Positions 45,352-54,833 of a stretch of 64,000 nt of DNA are shown here, piece by piece. The notes beneath the pieces were generated by a model that was not told the DNA's origin, searched no databases, and was given only the letters and a program-made list of their open reading frames with translations. A program made the position numbers and the translations under genes. Every line of letters begins with the position of its first letter. Within the stretch, counting starts at the first letter, position 1. Source of the DNA: Maribacter sedimenticola (lineage in GTDB: Bacteria; Bacteroidota; Bacteroidia; Flavobacteriales; Flavobacteriaceae); NCBI RefSeq assembly GCF_900188415.1, contig NZ_FZNV01000001.1, forward strand, positions 833,501-897,500, read 5' to 3'.

Positions 45352-46689
45352 ATGTTCGATAATTTAAGCGATAAGCTAGATAAAGCCTTACATGTACTAA
45401 AAGGACATGGTCAGATTACGGAAATCAATGTTGCGGAGACCACCAAGGAAGTACGCCGTGCCTTATTGGATGCAGATGTCAACTTTAAGATTGCCAAAGA
45501 ATTTACCAACAGGGTAAAGGAAAAGGCTTTAGGGCAGGATGTACTTACCACCTTGCAGCCTGGGCAGTTAATGGTTAAGATCGTTAAGGATGAGCTTACC
45601 CAATTAATGGGGGGCGAATCTGAGGGAATAAATTTATCAGGCAAGCCATCGGTCATCTTAATGTCCGGTCTACAAGGGTCGGGTAAGACCACATTTTCTG
45701 GTAAACTGGCCAATTTTTTAAAGACAAAAAAATCCAAGAACCCGTTATTGGTAGCCTGTGATGTTTATCGTCCTGCGGCAATAGACCAATTACATGTTGT
45801 AGGGGAACAAATAGGTGTGCCCGTTTATTCCGATCGAGACAATACCGATCCGGTCGCTATTGCGCAGGCAGGTATTGCCAAGGCGAAGCAAGATGGCCAC
45901 AATGTAGTCATCATAGATACCGCAGGTCGTCTGGCGGTAGATGATAAGATGATGGAGGAAATATCCAATATCCATAAAGCCATACAGCCCCAGGAAACCT
46001 TGTTCGTCGTAGATTCCATGACAGGGCAAGATGCGGTAAATACAGCAAAAGCTTTTAACGATATCCTTAATTTTGATGGTGTTATCCTAACAAAACTAGA
46101 TGGTGATACCCGTGGCGGTGCCGCAATTTCCATTAAATCCGTAGTGGATAAGCCGATCAAATTTATTGGTACGGGAGAGAAAATGGAAGCCATAGATATA
46201 TTCTACCCATCGCGTATGGCAGACCGTATCTTGGGAATGGGTGATGTAATATCACTTGTTGAAAGGGCACAGGAGCAATTTGATGAGGAAGAGGCCAGAA
46301 AGATTCAAAAGAAAATTGCAAAAAATAAATTCGGTTTTGACGATTTCCTGAGCCAGATTCAGCAAATCAAGAAAATGGGTAACATGAAGGATCTTATGGG
46401 AATGATTCCCGGAGCTGGCAAAGCCTTAAAAGGTTTGGATATCGATGATGATGCCTTTAAGCATATAGAGGCCATTATCTACTCCATGACGCCGGACGAA
46501 CGCTCAAATCCATCAAAACTGAATGCAAGCAGAAAAAAGCGAATTGCCAAAGGTGCCGGTAGAGAAGTTCAGGAAATCAACCAGCTGCTAAAGCAATTTG
46601 ATCAAATGAGCAAGATGATGAAAATGATGCAAGGTGGCGGCGGTAAAAAGATGATGCAGATGATGGGTGCCATGAAAGGAATGAGATAA
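45352..46689 (+). CDS. ffh: Signal recognition particle protein Ffh
   Basis: Ffh is the GTPase of the signal recognition particle that targets membrane proteins to SecYEG. The 445 residues show the N domain, the G domain with GLQGSGKTTFSGKLA, DTAGRLAVDDKMM and TKLDGDTRGGAA, and a methionine-rich M domain near the end (MSKMMKMMQGGGGKKMMQMMGAMKGM). The 4.5S RNA gene is not in view. folD follows 31 bases on, without a terminator. Confidence 0.98.
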   Translation: MFDNLSDKLDKALHVLKGHGQITEINVAETTKEVRRALLDADVNFKIAKEFTNRVKEKALGQDVLTTLQPGQLMVKIVKDELTQLMGGESEGINLSGKPSVILMSGLQGSGKTTFSGKLANFLKTKKSKNPLLVACDVYRPAAIDQLHVVGEQIGVPVYSDRDNTDPVAIAQAGIAKAKQDGHNVVIIDTAGRLAVDDKMMEEISNIHKAIQPQETLFVVDSMTGQDAVNTAKAFNDILNFDGVILTKLDGDTRGGAAISIKSVVDKPIKFIGTGEKMEAIDIFYPSRMADRILGMGDVISLVERAQEQFDEEEARKIQKKIAKNKFGFDDFLSQIQQIKKMGNMKDLMGMIPGAGKALKGLDIDDDAFKHIEAIIYSMTPDERSNPSKLNASRKKRIAKGAGREVQEINQLLKQFDQMSKMMKMMQGGGGKKMMQMMGAMKGMR

Positions 46690-46720
46690 AAAACGAATAG
46701 GACAACTAAAATAAGTGGAT

Positions 46721-47605
46721 ATGGAATTATTGGATGGTAAAAAAGTATCCAATCAAATTAAGGAGGAAATAAAGGCAGAGGTTGCTAAAATGAAGGAAAG
46801 AGGAGAAAAAGTCCCTCATTTGGCAGCAATAATTGTGGGTAGTGATGGTGCCAGTTTAACCTATGTAGGCAGTAAGGTGCGTTCTTGCGAGCGTGTAGGT
46901 TTTGAATCTACCCTAATTCAAATGCCCAGTACAACCTCTGAACAGGAGTTGTTGAGAAAAATCAAGGAGCTGAACGAAGATGATAATATTGACGGATTTA
47001 TCGTACAGTTGCCATTACCGGAACAAATAGATACCCAAAAGGTGATATTGGCCGTACACCCAGATAAGGATGTAGATGGTTTTCACCCCACCAACTTTGG
47101 TAAAATGGCGCTGGATATGAGTACCTTCATACCGGCTACCCCATTTGGAATTTTGGAATTATTGGAGCGTTATAAGGTAGATACCAAAGGTAAACATACC
47201 GTGGTCATTGGACGTAGCCATATTGTAGGTAGGCCAATGAGTATTTTAATGGGTAGAAAGGGCTGGCCGGGCAACTCAACCGTAACGCTAACCCATAGCC
47301 ATACAAAAAACATCACCCAAATTATATCACAGGCAGATATCGTAATTTCTGCATTGGGTGTTCCTAAATTTTTAAAAGCTGAGATGGTAAAGGATGATGC
47401 CGTGGTCATTGACGTAGGTATTACCCGTGTGCCTGATGAAACCAAGGAAAAAGGATATTACATAACAGGCGATGTGGATTTTGAAAATGTAAGTAAAAAG
47501 GCATCGTTTATAACTCCGGTTCCGGGTGGGGTAGGCCCAATGACCATTGCAATGTTGTTAAAGAATACATTATTGGCAAGGGAAAGGCATAGAAGTAGAG
47601 ACTGA
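46721..47605 (+). CDS. folD: Methylene-THF dehydrogenase/cyclohydrolase FolD
   Basis: This bifunctional enzyme converts 5,10-methylene-THF to 10-formyl-THF using NADP. It has 294 residues from the ATG at 46721; a GTG two codons earlier is less likely. Conserved parts are ASLTYVGSKVRSCERVGFE (the catalytic Lys), DGFIVQLPLP, DKDVDGFHPTNFG, VVIGRSHIVGRPMS and PVPGGVGPMTIAMLLKNT. It is probably co-transcribed with ffh and ends at a strong terminator. Confidence 0.97.
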   Translation: MELLDGKKVSNQIKEEIKAEVAKMKERGEKVPHLAAIIVGSDGASLTYVGSKVRSCERVGFESTLIQMPSTTSEQELLRKIKELNEDDNIDGFIVQLPLPEQIDTQKVILAVHPDKDVDGFHPTNFGKMALDMSTFIPATPFGILELLERYKVDTKGKHTVVIGRSHIVGRPMSILMGRKGWPGNSTVTLTHSHTKNITQIISQADIVISALGVPKFLKAEMVKDDAVVIDVGITRVPDETKEKGYYITGDVDFENVSKKASFITPVPGGVGPMTIAMLLKNTLLARERHRSRD

Positions 47606-47621
47606 TCATACTGATCCTGTG

Positions 47622-47652
47622 AAAACCCAACACTTTAAGTTGGGTTTTTTTA
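47622..47652 (+). terminator. Terminator of ffh-folD
   Basis: AAACCCAAC (47623-47631) and GTTGGGTTT (47639-47647) form a perfect 9-bp stem with a 7-base loop and a T-run to 47651. It lies 17 bases after the folD stop. Confidence 0.9.
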
Positions 47653-47693
47653 TACCCCATTTATTCTTAGGTTATTAGAATAATAGAAAGATA

Positions 47694-47840
47694 TTATATA
47701 GCGCTATTTTTTTGTATGCTGTTGGTTGCCGTACTGTCATTGGGAATGATATAATCAATATCATTGCTGTCGTCATAGTCACAACTGCCAATTAAGGAAA
47801 TGATACTTATGACCATAATGGCAAATAAAATTTTTTTCAT
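47694..47840 (-). CDS. Small lipoprotein (48 aa)
   Basis: From the ATG at 47840 the frame encodes MKKILFAIMVISIISLIGSC followed by a short, aspartate- and asparagine-rich tail (DYDDSNDIDYIIPNDST). The lysine pair, hydrophobic stretch and lipobox (LIGSC) make a convincing lipoprotein signal; the mature part is only about 29 residues. The gene stands alone between the folD terminator and a long spacer. No family is recognised, and expression is not certain. Confidence 0.55.
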   Translation of the reverse strand: MKKILFAIMVISIISLIGSCDYDDSNDIDYIIPNDSTATNSIQKNSAI

Positions 47841-48130
47841 AGTAGGGGTTTTTATGGTTATAGCGGTATAATCGCACATAAATACATAACGTTTAATTTA
47901 TGGATATGGTATGGTAATTCGGTATATGGTAAACCGTTATTTAAGAAATTTCTAAGTTGAGAGTAAGAGAGCATTTTTAAATAAACCTTTGGACGGTAAA
48001 TTATTATGAAACTAAAACACTTTTTTAATATGTTTTACCGGTTAAGTTTAAGTAGCACAAAAAATCTTTTTGATATGAACATGATTGGGGTCTAGGTATT
48101 ATCTTTAATAAACCAATCCAGAGAGCCGTC

Positions 48131-49861
48131 ATGAAAAAATTTGTAATTGCTATAATACTGCTAAATATTGTTTTCACTAGTTGTGAAAAGGTGGTAAAGC
48201 CCATTTATAATATCAATGTAACCTTAGATGAAACGGTAAGTGCATCAAAAAAAGACGGTAGGTTACTACTTATGTTATCTACAGACGATAGTGATGAGCC
48301 TCGTTTTCAGATTAATGACGGATTAAATACGCAACTCATATTTGGTGTTAATGTCAATGATTGGGAACCGGGCACACCCATTTCATTTGATGCCAGTGTT
48401 TTTGGCTATCCCTATGAAAGTTTAAAGGATGTACCACCAGGGGAATATAATGTACAAGCACTATTACATGTCTATGAAACTTTTAACCTTTCTAGTGGAC
48501 ATACCGTGAAACTTCCAATGGATAATGGCGAAGGCCAACAATGGCAAAGGTCTCCGGGCAATTTATATAGTAAACCGTTTAAGGTAAGGGTGGCAACCAA
48601 TGGTTTTGAAAACGTATCGGTTACCTTGGATCAAGTTATTCCGCCCATAGAGGAGCCAACAGATACTAAGTGGATAAAACATATAAAGGTTAAATCAGAA
48701 AAACTGTCCGCCTTTTGGGGCCGTGATATTTATCTTGGTGCACATGTTTTGCTTCCCAAAGGTTTTGATGAGCATCCTGAAGCCAAGTATCCGTTAATGG
48801 TCTTCCATGGTCACTTTCCCTCGGATTTTGGAGGTTTCAGGACCACCCCTCCAGACCCCAACCTTACACCTGAATATTCAGAACGGTTTAATTTGGAAGG
48901 ATATAATATAATTCAACAACAAGAGGCTTATGATTTTTACAAGCGATGGAACGCGCCCGATTTCCCTCGTTTCATAATTATAGAAATTCAACATCCAACA
49001 CCGTATTATGACGATTCTTATGCCGTAAATTCTGCCAGTCAAGGTCCTTACGGGGACGCTATTACCTATGAGCTAATTCCTGAAATTGAAAAACAGTTTA
49101 GGGGAATAGGCGAGGGGTGGTCTCGTTTTTTATATGGCGGTTCTACCGGTGGTTGGGAAGCATTGGCGGTACAGGTAAAATACCCGGAAGAATATAACGG
49201 ATGTTTTGCGGCTTGTCCTGACCCCATAGATTTTAGGGCCTATACGTTAACCAATATCTATGAGGATAAAAATGCCTATTATTATCCAAGTAGGCACAAA
49301 CAACTGGAAGTGCCTGCCCATCGTAACTATTTAGGGCAAATACAATCTACCCTGCGCCAAGGAAATCATTTGGAACTGGTATTGGGGGACAAATCTAGGT
49401 CGGGACAACAATGGGATATATGGGAAGCTACATATTCTCCCCAAGGAGATGATGGATACCCGGTAAGGATTTGGGATAAGATGACCGGAGATATAGACCA
49501 TGAAGTAGCGGAATACTGGAAGGAGAATTATGATCTTAGGCATATCTTGCAACGAGATTGGGGTAAACTAGGGGATAATTTAAAAGGTAAGATTCATATC
49601 TACTGTGGGGATATGGATAATTATTATTTGAACAATGCCGTATATCTTATGGAAGACTTTCTGGAAAGTACCACGGATCCATATTATGAAGGAGAAGTGC
49701 TATATGGCGACCGAGCGGAACATTGTTGGAACGGAGACCCGGAACAGCCCAATGCCATTTCCAGACTTCGTTACAATAGTATGTACGTACCAAAGATCAT
49801 GGAGCGTATTGAAAAAAGTGCTCCTAAAGATGCCGATTTAACGAGTTGGAGGTATGAATAA
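48131..49861 (+). CDS. Esterase-like alpha/beta-hydrolase lipoprotein
   Basis: The 576-residue lipoprotein (lipobox IVFTSC, Cys18) has two parts. Residues about 25-170 form a beta-rich domain (YNINVTLDETV, LLLMLSTDD, PPGEYNVQALLHVYETF) of unknown role. From about 185 a PF00756-like esterase fold begins (AHVLLPKGFD, PLMVFHGHFP), with the nucleophile S338 in YGGSTGGWEALA. A likely catalytic histidine lies in DRAEHCWNGD, about residue 537. It should act in the periplasm or on the cell surface. An aldo/keto reductase gene follows 39 bases later. The substrate is unknown; acyl or feruloyl-type esters are possible. Confidence 0.82.
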   Translation: MKKFVIAIILLNIVFTSCEKVVKPIYNINVTLDETVSASKKDGRLLLMLSTDDSDEPRFQINDGLNTQLIFGVNVNDWEPGTPISFDASVFGYPYESLKDVPPGEYNVQALLHVYETFNLSSGHTVKLPMDNGEGQQWQRSPGNLYSKPFKVRVATNGFENVSVTLDQVIPPIEEPTDTKWIKHIKVKSEKLSAFWGRDIYLGAHVLLPKGFDEHPEAKYPLMVFHGHFPSDFGGFRTTPPDPNLTPEYSERFNLEGYNIIQQQEAYDFYKRWNAPDFPRFIIIEIQHPTPYYDDSYAVNSASQGPYGDAITYELIPEIEKQFRGIGEGWSRFLYGGSTGGWEALAVQVKYPEEYNGCFAACPDPIDFRAYTLTNIYEDKNAYYYPSRHKQLEVPAHRNYLGQIQSTLRQGNHLELVLGDKSRSGQQWDIWEATYSPQGDDGYPVRIWDKMTGDIDHEVAEYWKENYDLRHILQRDWGKLGDNLKGKIHIYCGDMDNYYLNNAVYLMEDFLESTTDPYYEGEVLYGDRAEHCWNGDPEQPNAISRLRYNSMYVPKIMERIEKSAPKDADLTSWRYE

Positions 49862-49900
49862 TATAGTTTATTTAAATTTTAACAGTAATAAAAGTGCACA

Positions 49901-50872
49901 ATGAAATATAGAAGATTCGGAAGAACAGATTGGCAAGTAAGTGAAGTAGGATATGGAATGTGGGGCATGGCAGGTTGGACGGCCAGTGATGATGAACAAT
50001 CGGCTAAATCATTGGATTTGGCAGTTGAAAAAGGGGTCAATTTTTTTGATACGGCATGGGGCTATGGTGAAGGACATAGTGAAGAATTACTGGGGGAATT
50101 GGTTAAGAGACATCCCTCAAAAAAAATCTATACGGCCAGTAAAATTCCACCTAAGAACTTTCAATGGCCAGCAAAACCTGAATATGATTTTGACGATTCT
50201 TATCCTACCGAGCATATTATGGAATACACCCATAAAACGTTGAGGAATTTGAACTTGGAGCAAATAGACTTAATGCAGTTTCATACTTGGGACGATGTTT
50301 GGAGCGATAGGGAAGAATGGCAACGCGCTATAGAAGATTTAAAAACTTCTGGTAAAGTAGCGGCAATGGGTGTAAGTATGAACCGTTGGGAGCCGGAAAA
50401 TGGAATTAAAGCTTTAAAAACAGGATTGTTGGATGCCGTTCAGGTTATCTATAATATATTTGACCAAGCACCAGTAGATGTTCTTTTTCCGCTTTGTAAG
50501 GAATTGGATATCGCAACAATAGCCCGTGTGCCTTTTGATGAAGGAACATTGACAGGGAACATTACAAAAGAAACAACTTTTCCGGAAGGTGACTGGCGCG
50601 GTACCTATTTTGTACCAGAGAATTTAATTTCTTCAGTAGAGCATGCCGATGCTTTACGACCATTAATTCCTGAGGGAATGACCATGGCTGAAATGGCGCT
50701 TCGTTTTATATTGATGAATGATAATGTGGGTACTACCATACCCGGTATGCGTAAACAACGTAATGTCTTAGCGAATACTGCGACAAGTGATGGAAAAGGT
50801 TTGCCAAAAGAACTATATCAAGAATTGAAAAAGCATCGTTGGGACAGAGTACCTACTTCTTGGTCTCAGTAG
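49901..50872 (+). CDS. Aldo/keto reductase
   Basis: This cytosolic NAD(P)H-dependent oxidoreductase has 323 residues and a TIM-barrel fold. The catalytic tetrad is visible as D50 and Y55 (FFDTAWGYGEGHSE), K81 (YTASKIPP) and H128 (LMQFHTW). The C-terminal cofactor segment reads TTIPGMRKQRNV. It belongs to the YghZ/PdxI-like broad group. Lying directly after the esterase gene it is probably co-transcribed, but no shared pathway is evident. Confidence 0.93.
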   Translation: MKYRRFGRTDWQVSEVGYGMWGMAGWTASDDEQSAKSLDLAVEKGVNFFDTAWGYGEGHSEELLGELVKRHPSKKIYTASKIPPKNFQWPAKPEYDFDDSYPTEHIMEYTHKTLRNLNLEQIDLMQFHTWDDVWSDREEWQRAIEDLKTSGKVAAMGVSMNRWEPENGIKALKTGLLDAVQVIYNIFDQAPVDVLFPLCKELDIATIARVPFDEGTLTGNITKETTFPEGDWRGTYFVPENLISSVEHADALRPLIPEGMTMAEMALRFILMNDNVGTTIPGMRKQRNVLANTATSDGKGLPKELYQELKKHRWDRVPTSWSQ

Positions 50873-50898
50873 AGACCATAAATAATACATGGCAATTA

Positions 50899-50939
50899 AA
50901 AACACCCCCATTAATTTTAATCAATAGGGGTGTTTCTTA
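50899..50939. terminator. Bidirectional terminator
   Basis: AAAAACACCCCCATT and AATAGGGGTGTTT pair around TTAATCA-type loop sequence. The stem AACACCCC/GGGGTGTT is perfect, and A- and T-runs flank it on both sides. It serves the convergent aldo/keto reductase and VOC genes. Confidence 0.85.
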
Positions 50940-50952
50940 TTCTTGACTCTTG

Positions 50953-51378
50953 TTATTTGGCAAATAATTGCCCCATATCTTTAAAAGCTTTGAACTCTAA
51001 AGCATTTCCGGCAGGGTCATAAAAAAACATGGTAGCCTGTTCGCCTACTTTACCTGCAAAACGCACATAAGGCTCAATGACGAATTGTACACCTTTGGAT
51101 TTTAGCTCTTCCGAAAAGCGCTGAAAAGTATCCCAAGGTAAAACTACTCCGTAATGCGGTACGGGTACATCATGACCGTCAACGGGGTTGTGGTGTACGG
51201 TTTCGGTTTCAGATTTAGGCTTGTAGTGTATCACCAATTGATGTCCGAATAAATTGAAATCTACCCAATGGTCGCTACTACGGCCTTCTTCGCAATTCAA
51301 TATTTCTCGGTAAAAAATTCTGCATTCCGCTAGGTTGTGTACGGGTATCGCAATATGAAATGGTGTAATGTTTTGCAT
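50953..51378 (-). CDS. VOC (glyoxalase/dioxygenase superfamily) protein
   Basis: The 141-residue protein has the paired beta-alpha-beta-beta-beta modules of the vicinal-oxygen-chelate fold. Candidate metal ligands are H8 ([10 protein letters not shown]), the histidine of HYGVVLPW and the glutamate in GNALEFKAF near residue 127. VOC proteins include glyoxalases, dioxygenases and antibiotic-binding proteins; the reaction cannot be specified. It lies two bases after the Rho-N-like gene and is probably its operon partner. Confidence 0.88.
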   Translation of the reverse strand: MQNITPFHIAIPVHNLAECRIFYREILNCEEGRSSDHWVDFNLFGHQLVIHYKPKSETETVHHNPVDGHDVPVPHYGVVLPWDTFQRFSEELKSKGVQFVIEPYVRFAGKVGEQATMFFYDPAGNALEFKAFKDMGQLFAK

Positions 51379-51380
51379 AG

Positions 51381-51632
51381 TTAGTTATTTCTTAATGCTG
51401 AAATTAATTCTTTTTTGTTCATTTTTGAACGTCCTTCAATACCAATTTTTTTGGCTTGTTCGTAAAGCTCGTCTTTTGTTCTGTCTTCATAAGTAGATGC
51501 ACTACCACCCTTTTTGCCCGCATTTTCAGTATTGGCTATTCTAGCTGCTTTTTGTTTGCTATAGCCTTTTTCTACTAATGCCTCGTATTGCTCTTCATTT
51601 TTAATTTGGGGAATATTATTTGATTTTGCCAT
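51381..51632 (-). CDS. Small Rho-N/SAP-like protein
   Basis: The 83-residue lysine-rich protein ends in a Rho N-terminal-like helix-extended-loop-helix ([28 protein letters not shown]). It begins with a helical region containing [18 protein letters not shown]. Stand-alone proteins of this type are common in Bacteroidota and probably bind nucleic acid; the partner is unknown. The VOC gene follows within two bases. Confidence 0.82.
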   Translation of the reverse strand: MAKSNNIPQIKNEEQYEALVEKGYSKQKAARIANTENAGKKGGSASTYEDRTKDELYEQAKKIGIEGRSKMNKKELISALRNN

Positions 51633-51690
51633 TTTTTATTTTAAAAATAAATAATTAATGGTCTGTGAACGTGCTGTATACAATTAGAAA

Positions 51691-52530
51691 TTACTCTGCT
51701 AAAAAGGATATAATTTTATCGTTGACCTCATCTTGATGCATAGAATGTCCAAAGCCTTCCGTACTATACAGTTCGCTGCCGTTCCAATGTTTATGAACGG
51801 CAACAGAAGCATGGTAGGGCGCTATTTCATCTAGTCTATCATGAAAGACCAATCCTTTTTTGGTATTTCGTTTTACAAATTTTGGACTAGAAAAATCTTC
51901 TGGGGTAAATCCAAAATGGTCATTGATATACACTTCCAAGGTTTTGGTGACCTTTGTGCTTAGCCCTAATAGTTTTTTATAGTGATCGAGAATTTCATGG
52001 AGTTCTGATGGCGAACCAATGGTAACCATTTTTTCAACATGGTCATTTGGGTTGTTGGCCTCATTATATAATATGGTCATGCCACCCATAGAATGGCCTA
52101 TGAGCACTTTAGGGGTATAAACGGACAACATCTCCTTTAAAGTGGCTGCATAAAGGGGTACATGTAAAATGGTGCCTGATGAATACCCGTGCGCAGGGGC
52201 GTCAAATGCAATAATGTTATAATTTTCTGCCTGTAGTTTTTCAATCAATTTATGCCATCGCCAACTATTGCTTTCCCAACCATGTACCAAAAGAACGGTT
52301 TCATTTTTGCCAGACCAATGATATACCTGTATGTTGTGTTCATTGATGGATAGCACATCTAATTTAGCTTTATCCAAAAAAGCTTGCTGTTTGGGAAGTA
52401 CACGGCCTTTTCTTACTGTTGCAAATACGGTAAATGCCTGTTGGGCCACTTTTTTTGGAACAAACCATACCAAGAGATTAAAGTAGAGACCGTAGAGTTT
52501 TGGAATAAGTTTTTTAAATAGAACGGGCAC
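51691..52530 (-). CDS. Alpha/beta hydrolase
   Basis: The 279-residue hydrolase has the nucleophile elbow GHSMGGM (Ser near residue 146), an oxyanion region HGWESNSW and a C-terminal EGFGHSMHQD histidine. Lid residues lie between. A possible membrane-interacting N-terminus (LYFNLLVWFV) is present. The start codon is GTG at 52530, with no in-frame ATG above it before a stop. The substrate is unknown; lipase or esterase activity is likely. Confidence 0.88.
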   Translation of the reverse strand: MPVLFKKLIPKLYGLYFNLLVWFVPKKVAQQAFTVFATVRKGRVLPKQQAFLDKAKLDVLSINEHNIQVYHWSGKNETVLLVHGWESNSWRWHKLIEKLQAENYNIIAFDAPAHGYSSGTILHVPLYAATLKEMLSVYTPKVLIGHSMGGMTILYNEANNPNDHVEKMVTIGSPSELHEILDHYKKLLGLSTKVTKTLEVYINDHFGFTPEDFSSPKFVKRNTKKGLVFHDRLDEIAPYHASVAVHKHWNGSELYSTEGFGHSMHQDEVNDKIISFLAE

Positions 52531-52596
52531 CTGTTGTTATTTTATAAATTGATGGAAATTGGGGAAATGGGTTTTAGGACATGCTGAAAAGGTAAA

Positions 52597-53151
52597 TTAG
52601 TCCCAACCGATCATCATGTATTTTATTTTTGCGTTATCCGGTATTTGTACTTCTTCTATATTGCTATTGGCATTATACCGTAAACTTTCCGGTAGTTCTT
52701 TTTTATCTATCGTAAAATAAAGATCACTGTCCTTTAATAATACCACCACATTATTAAGTGAGGTGATAATTTTCTTAATAGCGTATTCCTCCTTTATATC
52801 CTTAAAGGTGCTTAATTTGGAAATCCCTTTCTCGGTTACGTACCTTTCATCATTAATTTGAACATTTTGTATGGTCGCAATACTATCGGTATTTGGGGTA
52901 AGGGTGAGTAACAGCGGGCCCCCTCTTTCATAAATTTTTATTTTACTGGCCCCGTTGCCAAAATTTAGCTTTACGGTATCCTTAACTACAGAGTCCTTTT
53001 CAAAAATCAATTCTATATCCCTTGCTAAACTTTGTTTGGAGAGCAGGCCTACCTGATCTCCTGAAATTTGAAAATCTTTAGATTGTTCATCCTGACAGTT
53101 AAAGAGCAAAAAACTGCCTGCTAAAAAGAATAAAATATGTAATGATCTCAT
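52597..53151 (-). CDS. Hypothetical lipoprotein
   Basis: The 184-residue lipoprotein (lipobox FLLFNC, Cys19) has a mature part that looks all-beta, with repeated VKDTVKLNF/GPLLLTLTPN-type strands. No domain is recognised. It begins 5 bases after the HerA-like gene, so the two are co-transcribed. A functional link between a cytosolic ATPase and an envelope lipoprotein is not obvious. Confidence 0.72.
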   Translation of the reverse strand: MRSLHILFFLAGSFLLFNCQDEQSKDFQISGDQVGLLSKQSLARDIELIFEKDSVVKDTVKLNFGNGASKIKIYERGGPLLLTLTPNTDSIATIQNVQINDERYVTEKGISKLSTFKDIKEEYAIKKIITSLNNVVVLLKDSDLYFTIDKKELPESLRYNANSNIEEVQIPDNAKIKYMMIGWD

Positions 53152-53156
53152 AATTG

Positions 53157-54662
53157 CTAACGCATCACTTTTTTTAACACCCCAAGTACGCCCCTAATAA
53201 AAGTTGCACTTGTCAATACTTTTATGATAGGATTTTGTCTGGTACTTTGTCTTGTGGATGTTCTTCTTGGTTTAGGTTTGTTTTTTTCTTTTTCGGCCAA
53301 TTTTTCCGCCTCGTCTATTTTTTCGTTCAGGATTTCATAGGCGCTCTCACGGTCAATTATTTCATTGTATTTGTTGACCAAGGACGATTTATCGATAACA
53401 TTGGCCAATTCCTTATCCGTCAACACATCCATGCGGCTCATGGGTGCGCGCAATAGGGTAGCGGCAAGTGGGGTTGGTCTCCCTTTTTCGTCCAGTGCCG
53501 AAATCAAGGCCTCGCCAATTCCTAAGGAAGTAAGCACTTCTTTGGTGTCGTAATATTCGGATTCCGGATAATTTTCCGCCGTCATTTTTATGGCCTTCCT
53601 ATCCCTGGCCGTAAATGCCCTTAGCGCATGCTGAACCTTAAGGCCTAGCTGTGCCAATACATCATTAGGAACATCCGTTGGGTTTTGGGTAACAAAATAT
53701 AGTCCTATTCCTTTTGAACGTATGAGCTTTACTATACTTTCTATTTGGTCCAATAACGCTTTTGAGGCTTCCTTGAATATAAGATGTGCCTCATCTATGA
53801 ACAAAATCAGTTCCGGTTGGTCACTATCGCCCTGCTCTGGAAAGGTGGAATAGATTTCCGCCAATAAGCTTAGCATAAACGTAGAGAACAATTTAGGCCT
53901 ATCCTGTATATCCGTTAGGCGTAAGATGTTTATATAGCCTTGGCCTTTTGCATCTACACGGGTCAAATCCATTACATCAAAGGATTTCTCCCCAAAAAAC
54001 AGTTCTGCTCCCTGTTGTTCCAATTCTATGATCTTTCTTAAAATGGCCCCGGTAGAGCTGGTCGAGATTCTTCCATATTCCTTGGTAAATTCTGCCTTAC
54101 CGGCCCCTGTTGCATATTGTAGGACTTTTTTAAAATCCTTAAGGTCTAGCAAGGGCATTTTTTGATCGTCGCAGTATTTAAATACTACTGCCACAATACC
54201 TTCTTGCGTTTCTGAAAGGTCAAGGATACGCGATAATAGTACTGGTCCAAACTCTGAAACGGTAGCCCTAAGTTTTACACCATCCTGCTCTGATAATGAT
54301 AGGATTTCTACCGGGAAACTATTTGCTTTAAAAGGAATGCCTATTTTGGCATGGCGCTCATCTATTTTGGGATGTCCCGGACTAGGTTGTGCCAATCCAC
54401 TTAAATCTCCTTTTAAATCCATTAACATGACCGGAATTCCTTTTTGTGAAAGGTTTTCTGCAAGTACTTGTAACGTTTTGGTTTTTCCAGTACCGGTGGC
54501 ACCTGCTATAAGGCCATGTCTGTTCAATGTTTTTAACGGAATTTTCACCAAAGCATCCGTAACGGCCTCTCCATTCTGCATAGCGGCTCCCATTACAATA
54601 TAATCGCCTTTGGTGGTATAACCTTTTTTAATATGTTCAAAAAAATCTTCGGTACCGGCCAT
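53157..54662 (-). CDS. HerA-like ATPase (DUF853 family)
   Basis: From the ATG at 54662 the protein is 501 residues (an upstream extension of 15 codons is unlikely). It has an N-terminal beta domain, Walker A GATGTGKT (54-61), Walker B LILFIDEAH (D290-E291) and an arginine-rich conserved tail of the HerA/FtsK-type hexameric motor class (DUF853, YjgR-like). A basic segment (KPKPRRTSTRQSTRQN) precedes the C-terminus. Unlike archaeal HerA it is not next to nurA. DNA translocation or packaging is possible but unproven for this family. Confidence 0.9.
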   Translation of the reverse strand: MAGTEDFFEHIKKGYTTKGDYIVMGAAMQNGEAVTDALVKIPLKTLNRHGLIAGATGTGKTKTLQVLAENLSQKGIPVMLMDLKGDLSGLAQPSPGHPKIDERHAKIGIPFKANSFPVEILSLSEQDGVKLRATVSEFGPVLLSRILDLSETQEGIVAVVFKYCDDQKMPLLDLKDFKKVLQYATGAGKAEFTKEYGRISTSSTGAILRKIIELEQQGAELFFGEKSFDVMDLTRVDAKGQGYINILRLTDIQDRPKLFSTFMLSLLAEIYSTFPEQGDSDQPELILFIDEAHLIFKEASKALLDQIESIVKLIRSKGIGLYFVTQNPTDVPNDVLAQLGLKVQHALRAFTARDRKAIKMTAENYPESEYYDTKEVLTSLGIGEALISALDEKGRPTPLAATLLRAPMSRMDVLTDKELANVIDKSSLVNKYNEIIDRESAYEILNEKIDEAEKLAEKEKNKPKPRRTSTRQSTRQNPIIKVLTSATFIRGVLGVLKKVMR

Positions 54663-54797
54663 TTTATTTAATTTTCGATAAAAATAGTGGATTTTTAAGC
54701 AATCCAAAAGATAAGGACTGCCTTAATACTACTTAGTTTTCAACAGAAAGCGGTTGGTTTCTAGTTAGAATGCAATGCATTTGTACGGTATAAACCG

Positions 54798-54829
54798 TTG
54801 AGAATTTTAGTAACTATACCGTATCTTTG
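54798..54829 (+). promoter_or_regulatory. Promoter of queE, almost touching the ATG
   Basis: TTG (54798-54800) and TATCTTTG (54822-54829) are spaced 21 bases apart, a good match to the flavobacterial promoter. The box ends only four bases before the ATG at 54834. Transcription should start at or within a few bases of the start codon. Confidence 0.65.
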
Positions 54830-54833
54830 CCAG

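Noticed and set aside
53157-54662. HerA-like gene as part of a HerA-based phage-defence system
   Set aside because: Defence systems pair HerA with NurA, SIR2 or DUF4297 partners; here the neighbours are a lipoprotein and queE, and the sequence is of the housekeeping-like DUF853 type.
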